From positions 1,302,001-1,366,000 of the forward strand of contig NZ_AP025737.1 of the NCBI RefSeq assembly GCF_023734115.1: DNA of 64,000 bases, read 5' to 3'. The translations under genes were made by a program, and so were the position numbers. Below the pieces are notes generated by a model that searched no databases, was not told the DNA's origin, and saw nothing but the letters and a program-made list of their open reading frames with translations. Origin of the DNA: Herbiconiux sp. L3-i23. GTDB taxonomy: Bacteria > Actinomycetota > Actinomycetes > Actinomycetales > Microbacteriaceae. Within the stretch, counting starts at the first letter, position 1. Every line of letters starts with the position of its first letter. Positions 50,602 to 61,841 of this stretch are shown here, one piece after another.

Positions 50602-51973
50602 TCAGTGCTGCGGGATCTTCACTCTTCCGCCGCGGCGGGGTCTTCGAGTGGAGTCGATGTGGGATGGCGGTGTGAACCACGGCACCCCGTCGATCATCTG
50701 CAACGTCCACCCGTCTTCGTCGTATCGGCGATGGTGGAAGTGGCAGAGGAGAACGCCGTTCTCGATGTCGGTGCATTGGGATGCCGACCACGGGTCGATG
50801 TGAGCTCCGTCGCACCACCGCGGGGGAGCGGTGCATCCCGGCCAGACGCAGCCGCCGTCGCGGGCGGCCATCGCTCTGCGCTGGGCGGCGGTGAAGTAGC
50901 GCTTCGTCGCTCCCAGTCGGAGCGGCTGCTCTCGTCCGTCGAGCAGTACCGTGACGATCTCGGCGCACTGCAGGACCCGCTTCACCGTGGCCGCCGACAC
51001 TGCGGCGGCGACGCCTTCGAACCAGGCGGCTCCCTGACCGGTGGCAGCCATTTCGGATGAGATGTGGAGGACCGCTGTCGCGGGCGAGGTCGACGAAGGC
51101 ATCGGCGCGCTTCTGCTTCCAGCTGCGGTCGTCCCATTCCGTCGGGTCTGGAAGGAGTTCGCTTTCGGCCGTGTCCGCGTCGTCGATATCACCACCGTCG
51201 ACCTCGCAGAATCTGACCTGACGTCGAGGAGCGGTGCGGGCATCGAGGGCCGCGTCGACGTAGGCGGAGCCCTCGGCGTCGACGCGGAGCAGGTACTCGA
51301 AGAGGTTGTCGTCGACCTGGCGCTTGGTGAGCTCGACGCGGGCTCGCGCCGCCTTCTCGCGCGGCTCCACCCCGTCCGGATCGAACTGATCGGGCAGCAT
51401 CCGGCAGACGTCTCGAAGCTGAGTGGCAGTCCAGTCGGACACTGCGCCGTCGACGAGGAAGCCTTCGGCCCACTCGAATCCTTCGACGGTGGCGTGCGGC
51501 CCGATCTTCGCGAGTGCCCGGACGATTTCGCGACCGGCACGGGCACTGAGCAGCCCATCGCTGAGTGCGCCGGCGAGGTGAGGAAGGAACGACGGGAGGA
51601 TCTCGCCGGTGATGCCTTCGCGTGGGGTGACCGCCAAGCCGAGCGCGCAGTGCATCGCGATGTCAGCCTCTGACTGCTTGGTGCGCTTCGCCAGCAGCTC
51701 GACCGCGTTCTTCTCGCCCGACCGGCGCGCGAGCGGCTCGGGCACCGTCGGCTCGCTGCGCCGCGCGACCTCGCCCGCCGCGGCGACGACGACGGCCTCG
51801 GCGAGCCGAAGGACCTCGACCGCGTGCTGGTGCATGGCGAGCAGATCGGCGTCGGTCGCCGCCATCAGTGACTCGACGACCGTCGACGACTCCGGCCGAG
51901 CGGCCAGCACGTCGGCGCGCGTCGCCAACGCGACGGCCTCTTCGGCCAACCGTGTCGTCGTGCGCCCCGCCAT
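50602..51973 (-). pseudogene. DUF222-HNH endonuclease gene, frameshifted
   Basis: Two reading frames carry one protein. The upstream frame from 51973 encodes the DUF222 helical domain (RLAEEAVALATRADVLAARPES to KQKRADAFVDLARDS). The downstream frame to 50602 continues with SSEMAATGQGAAWFEGVAAAVSAATVKRVL and the HNH nuclease CVWPGCTAPPRWCDGAHIDPWS, ENGVLLCHFHHRRYDEDGW. The switch, near 51065-51085, needs one base skipped. Both parts are well preserved, so this is a recent inactivation or a sequencing error. DUF222-HNH genes are repetitive and often decay in actinobacteria. It borders the 130-bp repeat array. Confidence 0.8.
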
Positions 51974-52020
51974 GACTGCACTCTTCCACCACCCTCCGAC
52001 ATCGCCTTCTGGCGGCTTCG

Positions 52021-52752
52021 CGCTTCGCGACGGCCGTGGACGGCCTCCTCAGCGACCAGGGTGTTCTGGTCATTGAGGAGGGCCGCCAGGCCCGTCGCGA
52101 AATGACATGAGTCGATGGTGCGCCGAGTTCGGCGCCCTGTTGCGGACCCGCGCTTCGCGACGGCCGTGGACGGCCTCCTCAGCGACCAGGTTGTTCCGGT
52201 CATTGAGGAGGGCCGCCAGGCCCGTCGCGAAATGACATGAGTCGTTGGTGCGCCGAGTTCGGCGCCCTGTTGCGGTCCCGCGCTTCGCGACGGCCGTGGA
52301 CGGCCTCCTCAGCGAGCAGGGTGTTCTGGTCATTGAGGAGGGCCGCCAGGCCCGTCGCGAAATGACATGAGTCGTTGGTGCGCCGAGTTCGGCGCCCTGT
52401 TGCGGTCCCGCGCTTCGCGACGGCCGTGGACGGCCTCCTCAGCGAGCAGGGTGTTCTGGTCATTGAGGAGGGCCGCCAGGCCCGTCGCGAAATGACATGA
52501 GTCGTTGGTGCGCCGAGTTCGGCGCCCCGTTGCGGTCCCGCGCTTCGCGACGGCCGCGGGCGGCCTCCTCAGCGAGCAGGGTGTTCTGGTCATTGAGGAG
52601 GGCCGCCAGGCCCGTCGCGAAATGACATGAGTCGTTGGTGCGCAGAGTTCGGCGCCCTGTTGCGGTCCCGCGCTTCGCGACGGCCGCGGGCGGCCTCCTC
52701 AGCGACCAGGGTGCGGGACCAGGGTGCGCGGGCGGGGTCCTCAGCGAGCAGG
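52021..52752. repeat. Tandem array of a 130-bp hairpin-forming repeat
   Basis: Five full 130-bp units begin at 52021, 52151, 52281, 52411 and 52541. A sixth is cut after about 42 bp (52671-52712), and a rearranged fragment runs to 52752. In each unit, outer arms TTCGCGACGG and CCGTCGCGAA close a hairpin of 78 nt (52154-52231 in unit 2) with inner stems GGCCTCCTCA and GAGGAGGGCC. A second palindrome, GCGCCGAGTTCGGCGC, follows. Units differ by only a few bases. No protein gene is credible inside. The 700-bp gap between the HNH pseudogene and the cation transporter is entirely this array. Confidence 0.92.
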
Positions 52753-52767
52753 TGACAGGATCTTCCC

Positions 52768-53718
52768 GTGGATGACGCAGCAACCGAGAAGCAGGGGAGC
52801 GGATCGACTCTCACGGTCGTCATCGCTCTCGCCGCCAATGCGCTCATCGCTATCGCGAAGACGTTCGCCGCCGTAATCACCGGGGCGGCCTCGATGTTCG
52901 CTGAGGCGGCGCACTCGTGGGCCGATGCCGGCAATGAGATCTTCCTGCTGATGGCCGACCGCCGCTCGCGCCGGCCCGCCGACGAACGGCACCCGCTCGG
53001 CCACGGTCGCGACGCGTACGTATGGAGCCTGTTCGCCGCGTTCGGACTCTTCGCCGTCGGAGCCGCAGTGTCGGTGTTCCACGGCGTCCAGGAGCTCTTC
53101 GAATCCGAGGAGGCCGGCAACTACCTCGTCTCGTACATCGTGCTGGCCCTCGCGTTCATCCTCGAGGGCATCTCGTTCCGGCGCGCAGTCGTGCAGGCCC
53201 GCGGAACGGCACGCGAGAACGAACGCGACCTGTTCGACGAGATCCTGTCGACCTCCGACCCCACGGTGCGTGCGGTGTTCTTCGAGGACGCGGCCGCGCT
53301 CATCGGCGTGCTCATCGCGTTCACCGGCATCCTGCTGCACCAGATCACCGGGTCGCCGATCCCCGACGCGATCGGATCGATCCTCGTCGGCCTGCTCCTG
53401 GGCGCGGTCGCGGTGGTACTGATCCAGCGCAATCGTCGCTTCATCGTCGGCGAGGTGGTCGACGAGCGGGTGCGGCGAGCGGCGCTCGGACGGCTCGGCG
53501 AGCACCCCGAGATCGCGTCGGTGTCGTACCTGCACATCGAGTACGTCGGCCCGGCGAGAGTGTTCCTGGTCGCCGCGGTCGACCTGGTCGGAGACGAGAC
53601 CGAGCACACCGTGGCCGCGCGCCTCAACGCCATCGAGGAAGAGTTGCAAACGAGCGAGCGCGTCGTGCGCGCGGTGCTGACGCTCTCGGCACCCGGAGCG
53701 GCGGCGCTCGTCGCCTGA
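52768..53718 (+). CDS. Cation diffusion facilitator (CDF) family transporter
   Basis: A 316-residue metal-ion exporter with six predicted membrane helices. FAEAAHSWADAGNEIFLL carries the TM2 metal site (His-Ser-x-x-Asp-x-x-x-Asn). HPLGHGRDAYVWSLFAAFGLFAVGA carries the HPxGHGR-x-x-Y signature. AVFFEDAAALIGVLIAFTGI is the TM5 site, and a cytosolic C-terminal domain follows (ASVSYLHIEYVGPARVFLVAAVDL). It probably exports zinc or a similar divalent ion. The GTG has AGGA upstream and lies directly after the repeat array. Confidence 0.9.
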   Translation: MDDAATEKQGSGSTLTVVIALAANALIAIAKTFAAVITGAASMFAEAAHSWADAGNEIFLLMADRRSRRPADERHPLGHGRDAYVWSLFAAFGLFAVGAAVSVFHGVQELFESEEAGNYLVSYIVLALAFILEGISFRRAVVQARGTARENERDLFDEILSTSDPTVRAVFFEDAAALIGVLIAFTGILLHQITGSPIPDAIGSILVGLLLGAVAVVLIQRNRRFIVGEVVDERVRRAALGRLGEHPEIASVSYLHIEYVGPARVFLVAAVDLVGDETEHTVAARLNAIEEELQTSERVVRAVLTLSAPGAAALVA

Positions 53719-53785
53719 GCGTGAAGCCAGCCCAGCTCGCCCTCCCCGCACGGCGGTCCGAGGGACGGCAGATCCCGGAGTGTGT

Positions 53786-53827
53786 CGCATCGCGACAGCC
53801 GTGAACGGCCTCCTCAGCGACCAGGTT
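53786..53827. repeat. Diverged fragment of the 130-bp repeat
   Basis: Forty-two bases match the first part of the array unit (CGCTTCGCGACGGCCG to GCGACCAGGTT) with about three differences. It lies in the same orientation, downstream of the CDF gene, so repeat material flanks that gene on both sides. Confidence 0.8.
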
Positions 53828-53842
53828 CGCAGGTCGCGCGGC

Positions 53843-54535
53843 TCAGCGGGCCGCGGCCGCCGGCTCCGGTAGCGAGCAGGAGGCGTCGACCTCGCCGACC
53901 GTGCCGGCACCGTCGGCCCACTCGACTGTGACGACTCCGCAGTTCGGGAAGCCGGGCAGCATCCGATGCGCCGGCACGAGGTGGCGCAGGATGCTCTGCA
54001 TCACGCTGCCGTGCGTCACGACCAGCACATCCCCGCCGCTTTCGACCGCGCGCAGCACGGTCGCGAGCCCGCTCTCGATCCGCTCGCGCACCTGCACTCC
54101 CGTCTCGGCGCGCCCCATCGGGTCGGCCGCGGCGATGGCGTCGAGCAGGGAATCGAAGCCGTTCTCGGTCATCGCCGGCCAGGTGCCGGGAACATCGGCG
54201 TAGTCCGCGCCGAGACCCGAGAACACCGGATCCCACAGCGAGTCGTTGGGTTGCCCCTCGAAGCCGCCGAAGTTCCACTCCCGCAACTCGACGAGCGGCA
54301 CCGGCTCGATGGACGGATGATGCCGCAGGGCCGCCGCCATCGTGGTGCGGGTGCGGGTGAGGTCGCTCATGAAGGCGGCCGTCAGTGGAACGTCGCGCAT
54401 CCGTTCGCCGAGCGCTGCGACCTGCCGCTCACCGTGTTCGGTGAGCGGCGAGTCGCACCAGCCCTGCAGCTGGCGGCGGATGTTGAAGAGGGTCTCGGCG
54501 TGCCGGACGAGATGCAGTCGCGCAGCGGTGCTCAC
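53843..54535 (-). CDS. Histidine phosphatase-family protein
   Basis: A 230-residue phosphoglycerate-mutase-like phosphatase. The catalytic motif is LHLVRHAETLFN (RHAE at residues 10-13) and the second His is in VLVVTHGSVMQSIL. ELREWNFGGFEGQ supplies the proton-donor Glu region. GTG is chosen as start just before the RHG motif; it lies 10 bases after the HPr stop. It is the last gene of the beta-glucoside PTS run and may dephosphorylate a sugar phosphate there, but the specificity is unknown. Confidence 0.82.
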   Translation of the reverse strand: MSTAARLHLVRHAETLFNIRRQLQGWCDSPLTEHGERQVAALGERMRDVPLTAAFMSDLTRTRTTMAAALRHHPSIEPVPLVELREWNFGGFEGQPNDSLWDPVFSGLGADYADVPGTWPAMTENGFDSLLDAIAAADPMGRAETGVQVRERIESGLATVLRAVESGGDVLVVTHGSVMQSILRHLVPAHRMLPGFPNCGVVTVEWADGAGTVGEVDASCSLPEPAAAAR

Positions 54536-54545
54536 GCAGCAGTGC

Positions 54546-54815
54546 TCACGCGGCGTCGAGGTCGGACTCGAGCAGCGCGTGCAGCTCGTCGGCCACTCGA
54601 TCGGCGTCGGCGCCGTCGACGTCGAGCACGACGGTGTCGCCGTGCTTCGCGGCGAGCCCCATGATGCCGAGGATGCTCTTGGCATCGACCGTCTTCTCGT
54701 TCACCGTGATCTTCACGTCGTGTCCGGTCGCCGCGGCGGCGGCCTTCGAGAAGATGGCGGCGGGACGGGCGTGCAGTCCGACGCTCGACGCGATCGTCGC
54801 GGTGCGCTGTGCCAT
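54546..54815 (-). CDS. ptsH: HPr phosphocarrier protein of the PTS
   Basis: An 89-residue HPr. The phosphorylated His is His15 in SVGLHARPAA and the regulatory serine region is KSILGIMGLA (Ser47). The length is normal. It passes phosphate from enzyme I to the IIA domain of sugar permeases. It is found here inside the beta-glucoside gene run, downstream of the antiterminator gene. No enzyme I gene is in the window. Confidence 0.9.
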   Translation of the reverse strand: MAQRTATIASSVGLHARPAAIFSKAAAAATGHDVKITVNEKTVDAKSILGIMGLAAKHGDTVVLDVDGADADRVADELHALLESDLDAA

Positions 54816-54875
54816 AGGGGTAGTGCCTTTCGTGGTGGATCGGGTGGGGCGGGTGCGGCGGTTCTGCCGCATCCG

Positions 54876-55706
54876 TCATTCGGGGGAGTTGCGGGCGATG
54901 TGGAGCGCCAGGTAGGCGACCTCTTCGTTGGGCAGCGCCACCTCGTACTCCTTCTGAACGAAGCTGCGCACCCGCTCGGCCGAGTCGACGGCCTTCGGGT
55001 AGCGCTCGCTCAGAGTGGTGAAGAGGAAGTCGTCGTCGCTCGTCGAGAGCTTCCCGTCGAAGAAGCGCTCGGCGAAGTACTGCAGGTGCGCCACGAAGCG
55101 CGAGGTGTGCAGGTCGTCGCGGCTGAGCTGCGCGGCGCCGGTGTGCGACACGATCTGGGCGATGCGGCTGATCAGCTGCACCACCTGCATCGAGTCGACC
55201 CCGGCTTTGCCGACGGCCGCGTTGACGAGGTGGAAGGCGATGTTCGCCGCCTCCTCGTCGGGCAGTTCGACGCCGAGCCGCTCACGCAGGGTGTCGACGG
55301 CGCGCATCCCCACCGCGTACTGCGCGGGATAGACCGTCTTCACCTCCCACACGAGCCGGTTCACGATCTTCATGCCGCGACGCTGCCGCTCGACGGCGAA
55401 GTTCAGGTGGTCGGTGAGAGTCAGGTATACGTGCGGGTCGAGTTCGAGCCCGTTCGCCGTCGCGTCGGCGACGATCGAGCGGGTGATGTCGACGAACTCG
55501 GCGGGGATCTGCGCGAGCAGCTCTACCAGGTTCCGCTGGTCGGCGTCGGGCAGCGACACGAAGACCTGGTCGACCGCGTCGGCTTGGACAGGGGCACCGG
55601 GCTTCTGCCCGAAGCCGATGCCCTTGCCCAGCACGACGCGCTCGACGCCGCGCTCGTCCTCGACGAGCACGACGCTCGAGTTGAGCACCTTCTTGATGGT
55701 CTGCAT
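54876..55706 (-). CDS. BglG/LicT-family transcriptional antiterminator
   Basis: A 276-residue RNA-binding regulator. The N-terminal CAT domain (QTIKKVLNSSVVLVEDERGVERVVLGKGIGFGQKPG) binds a ribonucleic antiterminator. Two PRD domains (about 65-170 and 172-276) hold conserved His residues in LTDHLNFAVER and AFHLVNAA, and LALHIARN in the second, which are phosphorylated by PTS proteins. GGAG is 6 bases before the ATG. It should let transcription pass the leader terminator upstream of the PTS gene when beta-glucosides are present. Confidence 0.9.
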   Translation of the reverse strand: MQTIKKVLNSSVVLVEDERGVERVVLGKGIGFGQKPGAPVQADAVDQVFVSLPDADQRNLVELLAQIPAEFVDITRSIVADATANGLELDPHVYLTLTDHLNFAVERQRRGMKIVNRLVWEVKTVYPAQYAVGMRAVDTLRERLGVELPDEEAANIAFHLVNAAVGKAGVDSMQVVQLISRIAQIVSHTGAAQLSRDDLHTSRFVAHLQYFAERFFDGKLSTSDDDFLFTTLSERYPKAVDSAERVRSFVQKEYEVALPNEEVAYLALHIARNSPE

Positions 55707-55762
55707 GTCAGTCTCCGTCGACGTCCGCAGCGACCCCGCCTCAGCGGGGAGGGTCGCCGACG

Positions 55763-59162
<3,400 letters not shown>

Positions 59163-59228
59163 GGTTCTCCTTGGTGCGGGCGGACATACACGCTCCGATG
59201 CGCTCCCGGCGATGCAGTTTCGGGCAAT

Positions 59229-59275
59229 AAAAAAGGACCCGACCGCAAGCGCTTACGCACTCATCGTTCGGATCC
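59229..59275 (-). terminator. Leader terminator for antitermination control of the beta-glucoside operon
   Basis: On the minus strand GGATCCG and CGGGTCC pair (one G-U), followed directly by T6, which is rare in this GC-rich DNA. The loop holds AAGCGCTT (59247-59254), a LacI-type half-site palindrome. It sits 66 bases before the PTS start. A BglG protein bound upstream would prevent the hairpin. Confidence 0.72.
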
Positions 59276-59295
59276 TGCCTGCATGACCAGTCACA

Positions 59296-59336
59296 TGTCC
59301 GCGGACAGGTTAGACACATGGTCTTGGCGTGCGCAA
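59296..59336 (-). promoter_or_regulatory. Likely promoter of the beta-glucoside operon with overlapping palindrome
   Basis: Minus-strand TTGCGC (59331-59336) and TCTAAC (59309-59314) are 16 bases apart, a fair -35/-10 pair. The perfect 12-bp palindrome TGTCCGCGGACA (59296-59307) lies at the predicted transcription start and could be an operator. Confidence 0.45.
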
Positions 59337-59401
59337 ATCGACACGGGTGCCCGCGGGGGCGTGAAGCTGGGTGCGTTCGAAGGTCGCGGGAGGACTCTGA
59401 C

Positions 59402-59941
59402 GTGGTGACGGAGTACCACTGGACCGGTACCGATCCGGCGTCGACCGAACGGCTGAGACTCACGAACGGCGGGTCGCTTCTCGCGCGCTCGGAAGTGGAT
59501 CGGTCGGGCACCCGGTACCGCTACGAGGTGCGGCTCGACTCCGACTGGACGTTTCGATCGTTGCGGATCGCGATGATCGGCGGTTGCGCGGTGACGCTCG
59601 AACACTCGGCGGAGTGCGGGTGGGTGGTGGACGGGACGGTCCGCGATGATCTCGACGGTGCGGTCGACATCGACCTGGTGGTGAGCCCATTCACGAACAC
59701 GCTGCCGTTGCGGCGGCTCGGGCTCGAGGTGGGGGCGTCGGCGGAGGTGGTGGTCGCGTGGGTCGACGACGACCTGAACGTCCTGCCCGACCCGCAGCGG
59801 TACACGCGTCTCGGCGCCGACCGGGTGCTGTTCGAGTCGCTGGACTCCGGGTTCTCGCGCGAACTGCTGGTCGATCCGGATGCGTTCGTCGTCGACTACC
59901 CGGGCCTCTTCCACCGCACCGGCTACCGCCCCGTCCGTTGA
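59402..59941 (+). CDS. Putative glycolipid-binding domain protein (DUF1089 type)
   Basis: A 179-residue all-beta-rich soluble protein: RLTNGGSLLARSEVDRSGTRYRYEVRLDSDWTFRSLRI, then GWVVDGTVRDDLDGAVDIDLVVSPFTNTLPLRRL, and a C-terminal FSRELLVDPDAFVVDYPGLFHR. The pattern W-x-(V/I)-DG...(D/E)-x-D-(I/L)-x-x-(S/T)-P-x-x-N-(T/S)-x-P-(I/L)-R-R is that of the putative glycolipid-binding family. No signal peptide is present. GGGAGG is 8 bases before the GTG. It is divergent from the PTS operon and has no defined role. Confidence 0.82.
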   Translation: MVTEYHWTGTDPASTERLRLTNGGSLLARSEVDRSGTRYRYEVRLDSDWTFRSLRIAMIGGCAVTLEHSAECGWVVDGTVRDDLDGAVDIDLVVSPFTNTLPLRRLGLEVGASAEVVVAWVDDDLNVLPDPQRYTRLGADRVLFESLDSGFSRELLVDPDAFVVDYPGLFHRTGYRPVR

Positions 59942-60253
59942 GCGAAGCGATACGAAGGGGTGCGGCGGCTGCGCTCTCGATACGCTCGTTCCTCGCGGGG
60001 GACTCGGTGCGCTTCGCTTACTCGACGACCGAAATCCCGGTCGTCGAGGAGCGACGAAGGAGCGTATCGAGTCCCTGGCGCAAGCGTGCGCCATGGGCCC
60101 AGGGTCGAGTAAGCGAAGCGCATCGAGACCATGGGCGCAGGTGGGACTGTCGCCTCCGTATCGCTTCGCTCAACGAGCGGGCTGTTTCCGGTCGTCGAGT
60201 AGCGACGAAGGAGCGTATCGAGACGGGTCGAGTAAGCGAAGCGCATCGAGACC
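59937..60253. repeat. Interspersed repeat cluster B
   Basis: Seven to eight copies of the element seen at 18.6 kb, in both orientations: for example 60049-60082, 60103-60131 and the back-to-back pair 60190-60253 (GTCGAGTAGCGACGAAGGAG... then GTCGAGTAAGCGAAGCGC...). They fill the 340-bp gap between the glycolipid-binding and DUF3054 genes. Nothing else is visible there. Confidence 0.82.
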
Positions 60254-60281
60254 ATCGCGCCGAGCGCGCTAGCGTCGTCAG

Positions 60282-60647
60282 GTGCGCATCGACCGTCCCG
60301 CCCTCGTCGCCTGGGCGGTCGACGCCGCCCTCGTCGCCGCGTTCGTGCTCCTCGGGCGGCGCAGTCACGGCGAGGACCTCGCCGGATTCGCGACCACCTT
60401 CCTGCCCTTCTTCGCCGCGCTGCAGGTCGGCTGGCTCCTCCGCTCCGGACTCGCAGCCACGAGCGTCGCCTCCGGCCTGATCGTGTGGCTCACCACCACC
60501 ATCCTCGGCCTCCTGCTGCGCCTTGCCACCGGCGACAGCGCCGAGCTGCCGTTCGTGATCGTCACCGTCCTCGTGCTTGGCGTGCTCCTGCTCGGCTGGC
60601 GCGCAGCCTGGACCGGAATCCGCCGGCTGTCGCGGTCGCGGGCGTGA
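60282..60647 (+). CDS. DUF3054 membrane protein
   Basis: A 121-residue protein with four membrane helices and the family motif VDAALVAAFVLLGRRSHGED in the first helix-loop, then FLPFFAALQVGWLL. The role of DUF3054 proteins is unknown. There is no ribosome site; TAGCGT lies 9 bases before the GTG, which suits a leaderless message. It stands just after the repeat cluster. Confidence 0.8.
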   Translation: MRIDRPALVAWAVDAALVAAFVLLGRRSHGEDLAGFATTFLPFFAALQVGWLLRSGLAATSVASGLIVWLTTTILGLLLRLATGDSAELPFVIVTVLVLGVLLLGWRAAWTGIRRLSRSRA

Positions 60648-60699
60648 TCGCGGGCACGCTGAGGCAACGGCCAGGGTCGGCGACGAAGATCGAGGTCCT

Positions 60700-61101
60700 A
60701 TGTCGCACCGCCGAACCGCCGTTCCCGCCGCCCGGAAAGAGAAGACCTGCGCGGTCTGCGGGCGCCGCATCGAGTGGCGCAAGAAGTGGGAGCGCTCCTT
60801 CGACGAGGTCAAGTACTGCAGCGACTCCTGCCGCCGGTCGAAGCTGACCGAGGCGGACGAACGCTACGAGCGGCGCATCCTCGAGCTGCTGTCGACGCGC
60901 GCCGAGTCGGCCACGATCTGCCCCTCGGAGGTGGCCCGGTCGGAGTCGGCCGACGAGTGGCGCGACCTGATGGAGCCGGTGCGCCGCGCCGCCCGCCGAC
61001 TCGTCGCCCAGGGCGAGGTCGAGATCACGCAGCGCGGCTCGGTGGTCGACCCGTCGACCGCGAAGGGGCCGATCCGCATCCGTCGCGCGCGCCGACCGTG
61101 A
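60700..61101 (+). CDS. DUF2256-DUF3253 fusion protein
   Basis: A 133-residue protein. The N-terminal DUF2256 zinc-ribbon-like part is CAVCGRRIEWRKKWERSFDEVKYCSDSCR with Cys in C-x-x-C and C-x3-C pairs. The C-terminal DUF3253 helical domain has ILELLSTRAESATICPSEVARS, DEWRDLMEPVRRAARRL and ITQRGSVVDPSTAKGPIRIRR. DUF3253 looks like a winged helix, so nucleic-acid binding is conceivable; the function is unknown. GAGG precedes the ATG. Confidence 0.85.
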   Translation: MSHRRTAVPAARKEKTCAVCGRRIEWRKKWERSFDEVKYCSDSCRRSKLTEADERYERRILELLSTRAESATICPSEVARSESADEWRDLMEPVRRAARRLVAQGEVEITQRGSVVDPSTAKGPIRIRRARRP

Positions 61102-61133
61102 CGGCTCCGGATGCCGGTTAGGGTTGACCGGCC

Positions 61134-61832
61134 ATGGTGAGACCGGTCGGCGCAGTCGCGTTCTTCGACATCGACAACACGCTGCTTCGCGGAGCATCGC
61201 TGTTCCACCTGGCGCGCGGGATGCACCGCGGAGGTCTCGTCTCCAACCGCGACATCGCCCGTTTCGCCTGGAAGGCCCGCCATTTCGCCAGCCGCGGCGA
61301 GAACCTGTCGCACCTCGACGAGATCCGCGCCCGCGCGCTGCAGCTCGCCGCGGGCATCTCCGTGGTGCGGATCGACGCGATCGCCCGCGATATCTACGAG
61401 AACTACACCGAGTCGGCGCTGTGGCCGAAGAGCGTCGCCCTCGCTCGGCAGCACATCGCCGACGGTCACGAGGTGTGGCTGCTGTCCGCGACCCCGCAGG
61501 TGCTCGCCGGCCTCATCGCCGAACGGCTCGGTCTCACCGGAGCGGTCGGCACCCGGCTCATCGAGGCGGACGGGCACTACACGGGTGAGATCGACGGCTC
61601 GGTGATGCACGGCGCCGCGAAGGCAGTCGTTGCCGCGCAGCTCGCCGAGCGCGCCGGCGTTGCCCCCGCCGACTGCTTCGCCTACAGCGACTCGCACAAC
61701 GACCTCCCGCTGCTCGGCTTCGCCGGTCACCCGACCGCCGTCAACCCCGACCGTGCTCTGCGCGCGCACGCGGTCGCCGCGGGATGGCCGCTCCTCGAGC
61801 ACCGAGGCCGCCGCAAGACGCTCGGCCGCTGA
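61134..61832 (+). CDS. HAD-IB family phosphatase (SerB/CicA-like)
   Basis: A 232-residue HAD-superfamily hydrolase of subfamily IB. The nucleophile motif is FFDIDNTLL (Asp13 and Asp15). Motif II is LLSATP (Ser), motif III a Lys in GAAKAVV, and motif IV is YSDSHNDLPLL. Relatives dephosphorylate phosphoserine or lipid-linked phosphates. The substrate is unknown. It is convergent with the dioxygenase-like gene, 9 bases apart. Confidence 0.88.
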   Translation: MVRPVGAVAFFDIDNTLLRGASLFHLARGMHRGGLVSNRDIARFAWKARHFASRGENLSHLDEIRARALQLAAGISVVRIDAIARDIYENYTESALWPKSVALARQHIADGHEVWLLSATPQVLAGLIAERLGLTGAVGTRLIEADGHYTGEIDGSVMHGAAKAVVAAQLAERAGVAPADCFAYSDSHNDLPLLGFAGHPTAVNPDRALRAHAVAAGWPLLEHRGRRKTLGR

Positions 61833-61841
61833 CCGATCCGG

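Noticed and set aside
52021-52752. Interpretation of the 130-bp array as a CRISPR array
   Set aside because: Units are 130 bp, contiguous and nearly identical throughout. There are no unique spacers and no cas genes nearby.
52070-52783. Overlapping open frames of about 87 codons, one per repeat unit
   Set aside because: They exist only because 130 bp is out of phase with codons and each frame spans two units. The peptides are Arg/Thr/Asn-rich, and no ribosome site or family supports them.
59942-60265. Small open frames within the interspersed repeats giving recurring peptides such as MRFAYSTR
   Set aside because: They are translations of the repeat element in different frames, with no ribosome sites.
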